This document shows positions 17,854 to 26,946 of a stretch of DNA of 64,000 nt, piece by piece; positions within the stretch are counted from its first letter, which is position 1, and each line of letters starts with the position of its first letter. Origin of the DNA: Tenggerimyces sp963762635. GTDB taxonomy: Bacteria > Actinomycetota > Actinomycetes > Propionibacteriales > Actinopolymorphaceae. The position numbers and the translations under genes are program-made. The DNA lies in NCBI GenBank assembly GCA_963762635.1, contig CAVXLQ010000003.1:682001-746000 (forward strand), given 5' to 3'. Below the pieces are notes generated by a model. That model did no database searches, was not told the origin of the DNA, and saw only the letters and a list, made by a program, of their open reading frames with translations.

Positions 17854-18602
17854 CGAAGCTGTACGAGCTGACGTCCCTGCGGAGCAGGGCGGCGACGGCG
17901 GAGAACCGTTCGGCAGCCCCCGGCGACGGTGGTCGGGCGGGCGGTGGCCGTAAGGGCGCGCCGTGTCTGTCCCCGCTCGCGCAGGGGGAGACCGCGACGC
18001 TGCTCGACCACGAGGGGCCTGGCGTCGTTCGCCATGTGTGGTGCACGATTCCGCCGGGCAACGCCGAACCACCTGCGCAACACGATCCTGCGGATGTACT
18101 GGGACGGGCAGGAGCACCCGAGCGTCGAGGTCCCGCTCGGCGACTTCTTCGGCGTCGCGCACGGGCGTCAGGCCGACCTGGGGTCGGCGTTGCTGGCGAT
18201 GCAGGACGGCAAGGGCTTCAACTGCTGGATCCCGATGCCGTTCCGTACGCACGCGCGCATCACCGTGGAGAACGACTCCGGCTCGGACATCGCGATGTTC
18301 TTCTACCAGGTCGACTTCACCGTGGGGGACTCACTCGACGACTCCGCCGGTGCGTTCCACGCGCAGTTCCGGCGGAACAACCCGTGCCCGTTGCACGAGG
18401 ACTACGTGATCCTCGACGGCGTGGAGGGTCGCGGCGCCTACCTCGGGACGGTGCTCGGCGTGCGTGCGCTGTACCGGGACTGCTGGTGGGGCGAGGGCGA
18501 GGTGAAGTTCTTCCTCGACTCCGACGACACGCACCCGACGATCTGCGGCACCGGAGCCGAGGACTACATGGGGTCGGCGTGGAGCCTCGGATCGCGGACC
18601 TC
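17850..18602 (+). pseudogene. DUF2961-family gene, frameshifted and 3'-truncated
   Basis: DUF2961 proteins are jelly-roll proteins, several of which are now known as glycoside hydrolases. The N-terminal part from the GTG at 17850 reads LYELTSLRSRAATAENRSA...EGPGVVRHVWCTIPP. The frame then shifts near 18050-18060 in a GGG run, and the sequence continues as NHLRNTILRMYWDGQEHPSVEVPLGDFFG...GFNCWIPMPFR...FFYQVDF. It reaches the conserved GTGAEDYMGSAW and stops matching at about 18595. The roughly 100-150 C-terminal residues normal for the family are missing, replaced by the start of the nitrilase fragment. The gene is therefore non-functional. Confidence 0.7.
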
Positions 18603-18604
18603 AC

Positions 18605-18965
18605 GTGACCGGGCGGCTGCCGCGGAAGGTCGTCGTGGGCACGACGATCTTCGGGCGGAATCCCCATCCAGGGTTGGCCGAACGGGCGGACGAGCTGGTC
18701 CGGCTCGTGGACTCCATGGCCGCTGAGTCCGAGCGGCTGGACCTCGTGGTCTTGCCGGAGGCCGTGCTGACTCCGAACGCTCCGCTCGCGCCCGATCGGT
18801 CCGTGTCGTTGGACGACCCGGCGGTCCTTCGGTTGCGGGAGGCCGCGCGGAGGCACCGTACGTACGTCCTGCTGGGGTTGGACCTCGCCGAGGACGGCTC
18901 GTACGCGAACGCGGCCGTCCTGCTGGACCGGGACGGCGCGGTGGCGGGGATCTCGCGGGCCGAGT
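18605..18965 (+). pseudogene. Nitrilase-family carbon-nitrogen hydrolase, N-terminal half
   Basis: From GTG 18605 the frame encodes LPRKVVVGTTIFG, then LDLVVLPEAVLTPN with the catalytic-triad Glu. It continues RRHRTYVLLGLDLAEDGSYANAAVLLDRDGAVAGIS. Homology to the carbon-nitrogen hydrolase family stops near 18960, exactly where the active-site lysine segment (YRKxHP) should follow. That segment and the rest of the protein are found about 4.7 kb downstream on the same strand (23,670-24,203). The gene has been split by the intervening haloperoxidase/LuxR segment. Confidence 0.75.
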
Positions 18966-19170
18966 TGGTGAGCTCGCCGGGGCGGCGACTGGTCATGTCG
19001 AGGAGGTTGCGTCTCCCTACGCCTCCTCAGCTTGGCCACTGTGTCGGGTTGCATGGTCGGCTTCAACCCTGGTGCCGCCCTACGCCATCGGCTTCAGATG
19101 CCAGGTCGGACCGGCACCGGTGGAGTTCAAGAGGGCGTGGGGCGGCCGCAGGTTGATTCGTGCCGGCCCT
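18966..19170. other. Left junction sequence of the haloperoxidase/LuxR insert
   Basis: About 205 bp between the end of nitrilase homology and the haloperoxidase stop. It contains a GAGGAGG...CCTCCTC dyad (about 19000-19027). A short open stretch on the plus strand reads PYAIGFRCQVGPAPVEFK, which I cannot assign and which may be a gene fragment. No transposase, terminal inverted repeat or target duplication was found. Confidence 0.4.
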
Positions 19171-20460
19171 TTAGTGGTCGAGCGGGCGGAAGTAGTGCTG
19201 CATTGTCCATCCGGCCACGTGGTGTCCGAGCTGGTTGCCGTCGGTCATCGCTCGGCGGAAGTGGATGCCGAGCCAGATGCGGGCGTTGATTGTTTCCGCG
19301 TCCAGGACTTTCGTGCTCTCGAAGTGCCTGGTGATCGACGTTGGTGGGTTCGGCCCTGTCGACGACACGTTGAGGTCGAGCGATCGTTTGCCGAGCAGCC
19401 GCCCGAGGACCTCAGTCGTCGCTCCGACGATGCACGCGTGTCCGCTGGTGTAGTCGGGGTACGGGGGTGTCTGGATCAGCGGCGTCCAGGTGGGTTCCGG
19501 GTCGGTACGGCGGTTGCCGTCGGTGTCGGCCTCGCGGATCGCGGTGATTGGCCGCCAATACGCGAAGTCGTATTTGGCTCGCCAGCAGGCGATCAGCGCA
19601 TCTGCCGTCGCCGTGCTGAGGGCGGCGAACGCGCGGGCGCTGCGGACGATTCCGAACCGATGGCGTGTCACGTGATCACTGAGTCCAGCCTGGAACTGCA
19701 GGATCGAGCTCGGGGTCCAGAACAATGCGGTCTCGGTCTGCCAGGCGGAACGGGCGGAGCCTTCCTTTTCGCCGTATGCCTTGACCTCCGCGAAGTCGCG
19801 CGCATACGCCTTGCTCCGCAGCGAATCGGGGCCCTCGAGCTCGATTTGGGTCGGCGACCTCAAGGCCAGCGGTGTGACGAATCCCAGCCAGGGCACGGCC
19901 ATCGGGGCCAGACCGTCCGGTGTGGGGCGCCAGACACCGGGCTCCAGCGGCACGTCGAGGGTGATGTTGGCGCCGCGGCCGTCGTTCGTGCGTTTGGTGA
20001 TGATGACCTGTGCTGCGGTGGCGCCGACGCGTTGGCCCTCGACCTTCCCAATGCCGTCCGGGATCTTCGCGAGCGATGCGACATAGTCCAAGTCGAGTTG
20101 GGCTTTGGCCGCTGGGATGTAGTGCACCAGGGTCTGGTATGCGGCGGTGGCGGCGGCCGCCTCGGACGATGCCTTGGCGTGTGGGCGCGGCAGCCGGTTG
20201 TAGGGCCGGTACCTGCCCTCGACGGTCACGACCGCGTCGTAGGTCGCGATGTTGACGAAGGCGAAGTAGAGAGCCGACACGGGCACGGGCACAGCTGCAT
20301 CGGCCATCGTCCGCGCGGCGATGCCGTTCCACGTGGTGATGACGGCCGGGTCCGACCGCACCTCGCCGTGCGCGGCCGTAGCTAACGGTGCAAAGCCGCC
20401 GAAAGTGAGCCCTGCTGCCGCGACGGTGACGGCAATACGTGAGTTGCTCTTGGCGTTCAT
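19171..20460 (-). CDS. Secreted vanadium-dependent haloperoxidase (PAP2 superfamily)
   Basis: A 429-residue exported protein with a Sec signal peptide of about 30 residues (IAVTVAAAGLTFGGFAPLATAAHG). The vanadate/phosphate-binding motifs of the PAP2/haloperoxidase fold are all present: K...YWRP near 297-304, PDYTSGHA near 335-341, and GIHFRRAMTDGNQLGHHVAG near 396-415 with Arg and His. Such enzymes oxidise halides with peroxide to hypohalous acid, or act as acid phosphatases; the sequence alone cannot separate these. It is divergent from a large LuxR regulator 125 bp away, which probably controls it. Both lie inside the DNA that splits the nitrilase gene. Confidence 0.85.
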   Translation of the reverse strand: MNAKSNSRIAVTVAAAGLTFGGFAPLATAAHGEVRSDPAVITTWNGIAARTMADAAVPVPVSALYFAFVNIATYDAVVTVEGRYRPYNRLPRPHAKASSEAAAATAAYQTLVHYIPAAKAQLDLDYVASLAKIPDGIGKVEGQRVGATAAQVIITKRTNDGRGANITLDVPLEPGVWRPTPDGLAPMAVPWLGFVTPLALRSPTQIELEGPDSLRSKAYARDFAEVKAYGEKEGSARSAWQTETALFWTPSSILQFQAGLSDHVTRHRFGIVRSARAFAALSTATADALIACWRAKYDFAYWRPITAIREADTDGNRRTDPEPTWTPLIQTPPYPDYTSGHACIVGATTEVLGRLLGKRSLDLNVSSTGPNPPTSITRHFESTKVLDAETINARIWLGIHFRRAMTDGNQLGHHVAGWTMQHYFRPLDH

Positions 20461-20584
20461 CCAGATCCTCCCTTGGATCGTCGGGTGCGGACGTAGCGCA
20501 TGATTGACGATTCGGGGCGGGTGTCGCGCCGGGGAAATTCCTAGTCCACCTGAACGGTGCGGTGATCCGACCTAGTGTGGAGAG

Positions 20585-23425
20585 GTGCTCGTCGGGCGCG
20601 ACCACGAAATCGGGCGGATCGACCATGTGCTCCGGCAGATGACGACCGGCGAGAGCTGCGTGCTGGTGATCGAAGGTGAGGCAGGAACCGGAAAGACGTC
20701 GCTGCTCAACCTCGCCGCTGACCGTGCCGACAGGATGAGCGTGCTCCGAGCATCCGGCGTCGCAGGTGCCGACCAGATGGCGTTCGCCGGCCTGGTCGGA
20801 CTCCTCCGCCCGATCGCCAGCATGGTCGACGACCTACCCGCACCCCAGGCGGACGCGCTGCGCGTCGTCCTCGGACTGCGGATCGGAAGAGGTGGCGAGC
20901 CTTTCCTCCTGGGCGTCGCGCTGCTGGGAATCCTTGCCGCCGCGAGCGAAACCGCACCGGTGCTGGTCCTGGTCGACGACCTGCAATGGATGGACGCACC
21001 CAGCGCGCGGGCCTTGCTGTTCGCCCTACGACGGCTCCACGCCGACCGGGTCGGCGCGCTGATCGCCATCCGATCGGACGAGCCCTTGCCCGGCGGAACG
21101 GCCGGCCAGTTGCAAGATCTGGAGGTCATGCCGGTCCTGCCTCTCGATGTCCGCGGGGCGATCGAGCTCTTGGCTGAGGAGCACATCGCGGCGCCGGTGG
21201 CCATCGAGCTCCACCGGTTGACCGGCGGCAATCCCCTTGCCCTGAAGGAGACAGCGGCGGCGCTGACCCCGAGCCAACGCACAGGTACGACCGCCCCGCC
21301 CGACTCGGCCGCGTTGCCGAGGTCGGTGCGGCAGGCGTACGTACGCCAGCTGGCGGTTCTGTCCGCCAACGTCCGGAACGCGTTGCTGGTCGCGGCCGTA
21401 GGACGGCTCGACGAGCTCGACCTTCTGCGCCGCGCGTTGCAGGTCCGGGGCCTCGACCTCACCGATCTCGCCGACGCCGAGGACCTTCGACTCCTGCGCA
21501 TCGTGACCGATGTCGTTCCGCCCAGATACCAGTGGAAGCACCCGCTCGTGCGGGCCGCGATCCTCGAGTCTGCCGAGTCCTTGGCCCGCCGGGCCGCTCA
21601 TTCTGCTCAAGCCGCCGCTCTCGGCGAAGTCCTCGATCTGTCCTCAAAGACCGCTCCTTCGAGTCGGAGCAGGGCGCGTCGCGCCGCTCGTGCCTGGCAT
21701 CTGTCGGCGGCAACCGTGGAGGCGGATGACCGAGTAGCCGACGAGCTTGCCGCCGTGGCTGCGGACGCGGCCGACGGGCGTGCCCACTCGGCTGCCGCGG
21801 CGGCGTACCACCGGGCCGCCACACTGACTGTCGAGACATCGTCACGCGCCGACCGGCTCGCACTCGCCGCCGAGGCGGCCTGGGCCGCAGGTGACGGGGC
21901 GATGACACGCGACATTGTCGAGCATGCGCTCGAACACGCGTCAGGTACGACTCAGGTCCGGCTCGTGCATCTCAGGGGCCTTTACGAGCTCTGGTGGCGA
22001 TCCTCGCGCGACGCTGTCGAATCGTTGAAGCACGCCTTCCGCCTCGCGCTCCACCTCGATGTCGGCACCGCGATGGAGATCGCGCCAGAACTCGTCTGGG
22101 CCGCTATCACCGCGGGCTCACCAGACCTGGACAAGTCCGTATGCGAGTGCGTCGTGCTCGCCGACTCCTTCGCCGACCGCCAAGACCGTCGGCAGTCGGC
22201 GTTGGTCACCTGGACGGTGCATGCGGCCAGACACCTATCAGGTGGTAGGGATCTCGTCCGGCCCGTCACCACGACGGAGTTGTCCGCAATGTATGAGGAC
22301 TTCGAGGTGCTCGCGGGGCGGGAACTGCGTCGTTATGCGTTCTACGTCCTGATGAACAACATGTCTCTCGACCTTCCGAAGGCATGCGCACAAGTCGATC
22401 CGCAGATCGCGACGCTACGTGCGGATGGCGAGATCTCGGCGTTGTTGAAGCTCCTGGACGTGCGAGACTACGCGGCGTTCTGCTTGGGCGACTGGGACGG
22501 AGCCTGGAGAATGGCCACCGAGGTCCTCGATCTCGCCCAGTTGGCCGGCCAGTCGTACAACGTCGGCGGTGCGTTGGACCTCCTGGGCGAGATCGTCGCC
22601 CTGCGTGGAGACGAGGCGTCCTGCGTGCGCACCGTCGAGGCGCGGCGCCTGGTCGCCGAGATAGAAATCGGACTGCCAGATGCCCATCTGGACCGGCCGC
22701 TCGCGCTACTCGCGCTCAGCCTCGGACACTACGAACAGGCGGCGACCAGGCTGGACGAGGTCTACTCCGCGGTCGTCGCACGCGGCTGGGCATTACCTGA
22801 GCTGGCGGTCCATGTTCCCGACCTGGTCGAGGCCCTGGTGATGAGTGGTCGCCGGGCCGACGCCTCGGCCCGGTTCCGCGACTACCTCGAGGTTGCCAAG
22901 ACCAACAACAACGATCCCGATCAGAGACCGTCGGCCCTTGTTCAACGACTCCACGGCCTGCTCGCCGCCGACTCAGCTGAAGCTGTCGCCGCGTTCGACG
23001 CCGCGCTCCAGGCCCACGCGGAAACACCGATGGACAACCCGTTCCAGCACGCCCGTACCCGACTCCTCTACGGCGAACGACTGCGCCGCGACGGTCAACG
23101 CCGCGCCGCTCGCGAACAGCTCCGCAAGGCAGCAGGCACCTTCGAAGAACTCCGCGCGGACCCCTGGGCCCGCCGCGCAAACCGAGAACTCGCCGGCACC
23201 GGCGCCAACCGTCGACCACACCGACACGGAGCAGGTGCAGAGTTGACCCCGCAGGAACTGCGGATAGCACTCCTTGTCACCCACGGGCTCACCAACAAGG
23301 ACATCGCCGCCCAGATGTATCTGTCAACGAAAACCATTGAATTCCACCTCGGCCACATCTACCGCAAACTCGAACTACACTCCCGAACCCAACTCGCCCA
23401 CCACCTCACCAACCGCCAAACCTAG
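20585..23425 (+). CDS. Large LuxR-family ATPase regulator (LAL type)
   Basis: A 946-residue regulator. Residues 1-250 form an AAA/STAND ATPase with Walker A GEAGTGKTS (31-39) and Walker B VLVLVDDLQWMD. The long middle is helical and TPR-like. The C terminus is a LuxR helix-turn-helix (LTPQELRIALLVTHGLTNKDIAAQMYLSTKTIEFHLGHIYRKL, last about 65 residues). LAL proteins are ATP- and ligand-gated activators, often of exported-enzyme or antibiotic genes. The start is GTG 20585; no in-frame alternative start is evident just upstream. It is divergent from the haloperoxidase gene, its most likely target. Confidence 0.88.
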   Translation: MLVGRDHEIGRIDHVLRQMTTGESCVLVIEGEAGTGKTSLLNLAADRADRMSVLRASGVAGADQMAFAGLVGLLRPIASMVDDLPAPQADALRVVLGLRIGRGGEPFLLGVALLGILAAASETAPVLVLVDDLQWMDAPSARALLFALRRLHADRVGALIAIRSDEPLPGGTAGQLQDLEVMPVLPLDVRGAIELLAEEHIAAPVAIELHRLTGGNPLALKETAAALTPSQRTGTTAPPDSAALPRSVRQAYVRQLAVLSANVRNALLVAAVGRLDELDLLRRALQVRGLDLTDLADAEDLRLLRIVTDVVPPRYQWKHPLVRAAILESAESLARRAAHSAQAAALGEVLDLSSKTAPSSRSRARRAARAWHLSAATVEADDRVADELAAVAADAADGRAHSAAAAAYHRAATLTVETSSRADRLALAAEAAWAAGDGAMTRDIVEHALEHASGTTQVRLVHLRGLYELWWRSSRDAVESLKHAFRLALHLDVGTAMEIAPELVWAAITAGSPDLDKSVCECVVLADSFADRQDRRQSALVTWTVHAARHLSGGRDLVRPVTTTELSAMYEDFEVLAGRELRRYAFYVLMNNMSLDLPKACAQVDPQIATLRADGEISALLKLLDVRDYAAFCLGDWDGAWRMATEVLDLAQLAGQSYNVGGALDLLGEIVALRGDEASCVRTVEARRLVAEIEIGLPDAHLDRPLALLALSLGHYEQAATRLDEVYSAVVARGWALPELAVHVPDLVEALVMSGRRADASARFRDYLEVAKTNNNDPDQRPSALVQRLHGLLAADSAEAVAAFDAALQAHAETPMDNPFQHARTRLLYGERLRRDGQRRAAREQLRKAAGTFEELRADPWARRANRELAGTGANRRPHRHGAGAELTPQELRIALLVTHGLTNKDIAAQMYLSTKTIEFHLGHIYRKLELHSRTQLAHHLTNRQT

Positions 23426-23669
23426 AAGCCAACGCTCACAGCACACAGGCACACGGCCACACTGCCGGCATCTTCGTAGCCAGTCGGGTCAGCCGGGGAG
23501 ACGCCTTGATCGCTAAATTGATGCGGGTCCGAGCCGCGCTGCGGACTGGTTGGTGTGGATGGTTCGTCCTCGCTCTGTTGACCGGACCTACTTGGCAGGC
23601 ATTGACGATGACTGTCGTAGAGCTCATGCTCAGGCTCACCGTAATCGGGCGATCCGCGGCCGGCACCCG
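23426..23669. other. Right junction sequence of the insert
   Basis: About 244 bp between the LuxR stop and the resumption of nitrilase homology. A plus-strand stretch (SVDRTYLAGIDDDCRRAHAQ, positions about 23570-23640) looks like coding sequence of some gene fragment, but I cannot name the family. It may be a relic of the element or of the donor locus. Confidence 0.35.
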
Positions 23670-24203
23670 ACCGACTACCGCAAGGCGCACCCGGTCACGG
23701 TGGCGGGCGAACCTTGGTCTGAGGGCGGCGTCTCGGCCGGGGCCGACTTTCCTGTCTTCGCCTGTGACTTCGGGAAGGTCGGAGTGCAGATCTGCTGGGA
23801 CGTGGCGTACGACGACGGCTGGGCGGCGCTCGCCGCTAGGGGAGCCGAGCTCGTGGCGTTCCCCTCGGCCTCGCCGGCCACGATTCTCCCGGCCGCGTAC
23901 GCGGCGCGGCATCGCTACTTCGTGGTGTCGAGCACGCCGCGGGACAACGCGACGGTGTACGAGCCGACCGGCCTGGTCGGGGCGCGGATCGTCGACGACG
24001 GCGTGCTCGTCTACGAGGTGGATCTGAGTTTCGCCTTGCTGGGTTGGGGCTCCCTCGCTTCGGGGCGGTGCGGCGTTCCGGGACCGATTCGGCGACCGGG
24101 TGGGCTACCACTACTCGGCGCGGTCCGCGAGCTCGGCCTGGAACAGATCGGCGCCCAAATCGCCCGCGGGAGCTCGACCTTCATGGCCGCACCGCCACCT
24201 TGA
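23670..24203 (+). pseudogene. Nitrilase-family carbon-nitrogen hydrolase, C-terminal half
   Basis: This is the continuation of the fragment at 18605-18965. It starts with YRKAHP (active-site Lys), then VTVAGEPWSEGGVSAGADFPVFACDFGKVGVQICWD with the nucleophilic Cys, and AELVAFPSASPATILPAAYAARHRYFVVSSTPRDNATVY. Two further frame changes are visible near 24050 (continuing as GGAAFRDRFGDRVGYHYS one frame over) and near 24115, where the first frame returns to reach the stop at 24201. Joined to the N-terminal piece it would restore a complete family member of about 300 residues. The 3' end overlaps the convergent dehydrogenase gene. Confidence 0.72.
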
Positions 24204-25227
24204 GGGCCTCGCGAGCGTCCATGGCGGCGTACGCCTGTGGGGTCTTCTCCAGGCCGACGGTCCGGTCGAAGACTCTCCCCGGCTGGACCGTGCCGTCGAG
24301 GACGGCCGGGAGGAGCCGCTCGATGTACGCGCGTGCCGGGGCCGGCCCACCGGTCAGGGTGACGTTCGCTCCGAAGAGGCTGCCGAAGCCGATCGGCGCC
24401 TCCTCGTACTGCGGAACCCCGACGCGGCTGATGGTGCCACCAGGACGCACGATGCCGACCGCCTGGTCGTAGGCCGCTCGGTACCCGACGGCCTCGATCA
24501 CGATCGGGCTGCCGCCGTTGGTGAGATCGCGCACCGCGGCGATGCCCTCGGCGCCCCGTTCGGCGACGACGTCCGTCGCCCCGAAGTCGCGGCCGAGGTC
24601 CGTACGTACCTTGTGCCGCCCCATCAGCACGATCAGCTCCGCGCCGAGCTGCCGAGCCGAGAGCACCGCGAGCAGTCCGACCGCGCCGTCGCCGATCACC
24701 GTGACGGTGCTGCCCGGGCGCACGCCGCCTCGGGTCGCGGCGTGCCAGCCGGTGCCGTAGACGTCGGACAGCGTGAGGAGCGAGGCGAGCAGCGCGTCGT
24801 CGGCGTCCTCGGCGACCGGCGCCTTGACCAGCGTGCCGTCGGCGAGCGGAACCCGGATCGCCTCGGCCTGCCCGCCCGTCGTGCCGATCGCGGGCGAGTT
24901 CCAGAATCCGCCGTTCGCGCAGGACGTCTGCAGGCCCGCGCGGCAGAACTCGCACACGCCGCAGGAGACGGCGAACGGAGCGATGACGAAGTCGCCACGG
25001 CCGACGCTGGTGACGTCGGAGCCGACCTCCTCGACGACGCCGAGGAACTCGTGGCCCATCGACTTTCCGGCCGGGTTCGCGCGCATCGAGTGGTACGGAT
25101 GCAGGTCGCTGCCGCACACGCACGCCAGCACGACGCGCACGAGCGCGTCGGTGGGCAGCTGGAGGGTCGGGTCGGGAACGTCGATCACCCGGACGTCGCC
25201 CGCCCCGTACAGATAGGTCGCTCGCAT
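24181..25227 (-). CDS. Zinc-dependent alcohol dehydrogenase (MDR family)
   Basis: A 348-residue medium-chain dehydrogenase. Catalytic-zinc ligands are Cys38 in CVCGSDLHPYHS and His59-Glu60 in MGHE. The structural-zinc cysteines are Cys89, Cys92, Cys95 and Cys103 (SCGVCEFCRAGLQTSC). The Rossmann motif is VTVIGDGAVGLLAV. It would oxidise an alcohol, sugar alcohol or glutathione-type adduct with NAD(P); the substrate is unknown. Transcribed alone, with a GC-rich hairpin upstream and its 3' end overlapping the broken nitrilase. Confidence 0.9.
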   Translation of the reverse strand: MRATYLYGAGDVRVIDVPDPTLQLPTDALVRVVLACVCGSDLHPYHSMRANPAGKSMGHEFLGVVEEVGSDVTSVGRGDFVIAPFAVSCGVCEFCRAGLQTSCANGGFWNSPAIGTTGGQAEAIRVPLADGTLVKAPVAEDADDALLASLLTLSDVYGTGWHAATRGGVRPGSTVTVIGDGAVGLLAVLSARQLGAELIVLMGRHKVRTDLGRDFGATDVVAERGAEGIAAVRDLTNGGSPIVIEAVGYRAAYDQAVGIVRPGGTISRVGVPQYEEAPIGFGSLFGANVTLTGGPAPARAYIERLLPAVLDGTVQPGRVFDRTVGLEKTPQAYAAMDAREALKVAVRP

Positions 25228-25249
25228 GACACCTAGTTCACCGCAAGTC

Positions 25250-25313
25250 GGCCGGCCGGGGGAGTCCCGCTCGTTCCGGGTACTGCCAGGACCCCTCGTC
25301 GGCCCGGCCGGCC
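25250..25313 (-). terminator. Possible stem-loop terminator after the EEP gene
   Basis: GGCCGGCCGGG at 25250-25260 pairs exactly with CCCGGCCGGCC at 25303-25313 around a 42-nt loop. It begins eight bases after the stop of the minus-strand EEP gene and precedes the dehydrogenase start. There is no T-run, so termination is inferred only from position and stem strength. Confidence 0.45.
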
Positions 25314-25320
25314 AGCGGAC

Positions 25321-26232
25321 TCAAGGCAGGCGCACCAGGGCCTGGACCGGCCAGTGGTCGGACGGCGTCTGGCCGTTGGTGCTCGAGACGTTGATCGCCG
25401 CCTTCAGCACGGTCACCTCGGGCGGGGTGAGGATCCAGTCGATCCGCGCGCCGTTGGCCACCGGAACGGGGTTCCAGGAGTTGAACGTCCCGTACGCCGG
25501 TGTCACCCGGGACTTGGCCACGTTCCACGTGTCCTTCATCGGCCCGTTCGTGACGAGCGTGTCGTACGACACCGTCGACTCCGCGGCGGTGTTGAAGTCG
25601 CCCGTCACGATCGTCGGAACGTCGAACGACAGCACGGTGTCACGCACCACCACGGCCGACTTCTGCCGCGCGACCTCGACCTGGTGGTCGAAGTGCGTGT
25701 TGAGGTGCACGAACGTCTTGCCCGTCCGCAGGTCGAGGAACCGCACCCAGGTGATCATGCGCGTGACCGTGTTGCCCCACGTCTTGGAACCCATGACCAT
25801 CGGGGTATCCGACAGCCAGAAATGGTCGTACGCCATCACCTCGAGGCGGTGCTCGTCGTAGAAGATCGTCATCGCCTCGCCACGGCTGCCGCCCTCGCGG
25901 TGCAGGTGGATCCAGTCGTAGTGCGCCGGCAGGTCCTGGCGGATCTGCTTGTCCTGGTGGAACAGCCCTTCCTGCGTACCGAGGATCGTCGGCCGCTCGT
26001 CGCGAAGCAGCTTGGCGATCAACGGCCGGCGCTCGGGCCACGAGCGCGGCGACGGGTCGTTGTCGTAGCGGATGTTGAACGACATCACGTGCAGCTGGTC
26101 GCCGCGCGCCGGGCCGATGAGGACCGGCCCCGCCGCCGCGGCGGGCGTCGCGGTCGTGCTGGCCACGACCGGGGTCGCGGCGAGGGCGAGCCCGGCGGTG
26201 AGCAGGCTGCGGCGTTTCAGATCGTCGGACAC
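25321..26232 (-). CDS. Exported endonuclease/exonuclease/phosphatase-family hydrolase
   Basis: A 303-residue EEP-fold phosphodiesterase. The N terminus MSDDLKRRSLLTAGLALAAT is a Tat-like signal (RRSLL, then a hydrophobic stretch and A-rich cleavage region near 34). Fold motifs are LHVMSFNIRYDN, ILGTQE (metal-binding Glu), HLNTHFDH, IVTGDFN and the terminal SDHWPV, all with the expected catalytic residues. Relatives hydrolyse phosphodiesters in nucleic acids, inositol phosphates or sphingolipids. The substrate is unknown, but the enzyme should act outside the membrane. Confidence 0.88.
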   Translation of the reverse strand: MSDDLKRRSLLTAGLALAATPVVASTTATPAAAAGPVLIGPARGDQLHVMSFNIRYDNDPSPRSWPERRPLIAKLLRDERPTILGTQEGLFHQDKQIRQDLPAHYDWIHLHREGGSRGEAMTIFYDEHRLEVMAYDHFWLSDTPMVMGSKTWGNTVTRMITWVRFLDLRTGKTFVHLNTHFDHQVEVARQKSAVVVRDTVLSFDVPTIVTGDFNTAAESTVSYDTLVTNGPMKDTWNVAKSRVTPAYGTFNSWNPVPVANGARIDWILTPPEVTVLKAAINVSSTNGQTPSDHWPVQALVRLP

Positions 26233-26348
26233 AGGTTCTCCCTCGTCGTGTTCGTCGGTCGATCGTCCAGCCTAGAAGGGCGGACCGCTCGGCGAGGTGG
26301 CGCGAGGGTGACCAATCGCGGTCTAGCTGGCATGCCATCGGCGCGCCA

Positions 26349-26361
26349 GCTTCCTGCCAGC
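26349..26361 (+). promoter_or_regulatory. Related GCCAG-N4-CTGCC motif upstream of the lectin gene
   Basis: The segment GCCAGCTTCCTGCCAGCG lies about 62-75 bp before the lectin start. It resembles GGCAGCTACCTGCC found upstream of the DUF5722 and sialidase-like genes. A GCTGGC...GCCAGC dyad begins just upstream at 26,335. The functional meaning is inferred only from position. Confidence 0.3.
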
Positions 26362-26419
26362 GCGCGTCGCCAGACTAGGCGCGTCTGGCGCCTCACCCGG
26401 ATCGGAGAGGAGCATCCCC

Positions 26420-26878
26420 ATGCGCAAGCTCTGGATCGTTCTGCTTGCCGTCCTCATCGGCAGTTCGGTGCTCGCGGGAACGGCGAACGCCGACGCCGTC
26501 AACACGTTCAAGAATCAGGCCACGGTCCGCTGCATCGACGACACGTCGGCGGGCTTCCGTACGTGGACCTGCAATGGCAGCAACGCCCAGAAGTGGAACG
26601 TGCACGTCTGGGGCGACGGAACCCGACAGCTGAAGAGCATCAACACCGGCAGGTGCATCGACGACAGCGGGGCGGGCTTCCGTACCTGGACCTGCTTCGC
26701 CGGCTCCGACTCGCGTTCGCGCAACCAGAGCTGGTACGTGCACAAGTGGGCCGACGGCACGATCCAGTTCAAGAACCAGGCGACCGGGCGCTGCATGGAC
26801 GACAGTTCGGCCGGCTTCCGCACCTGGACCTGCTGGCCCGGCTCGGACGCTCGTTCCCGCAACCAGAGCTGGTCCTGA
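26420..26878 (+). CDS. Small secreted ricin-type beta-trefoil lectin
   Basis: A 152-residue exported protein with a signal peptide MRKLWIVLLAVLIGSSVLAGTANA (cleavage near 24/25). The mature part is three near-identical repeats of about 42 residues, each with [RK]C[IM]DDSxAGFRTWTC followed by NQSW or QKW and xVHxWxDGTxQ[FL]K. This is the internal triplication of a beta-trefoil. No catalytic module is attached, so it is a stand-alone carbohydrate-binding or scaffold protein. The high similarity between repeats suggests recent internal duplication or conversion. Confidence 0.82.
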   Translation: MRKLWIVLLAVLIGSSVLAGTANADAVNTFKNQATVRCIDDTSAGFRTWTCNGSNAQKWNVHVWGDGTRQLKSINTGRCIDDSGAGFRTWTCFAGSDSRSRNQSWYVHKWADGTIQFKNQATGRCMDDSSAGFRTWTCWPGSDARSRNQSWS

Positions 26879-26946
26879 CGCCCGCGGGCAAGACCTCGGC
26901 TCGCCCGGTCAAGGCGTCCAAGCCGTGCAGCGGTGAACGTGGACGC

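Noticed and set aside
18939..23707. CGGTGGCGGG at 18939 and 23698 as a target-site duplication of the nitrilase insertion
   Set aside because: Both copies lie inside nitrilase codons (AVAG and TVAG) on the native sides of the junctions, so they are ordinary coding similarity rather than insertion edges.
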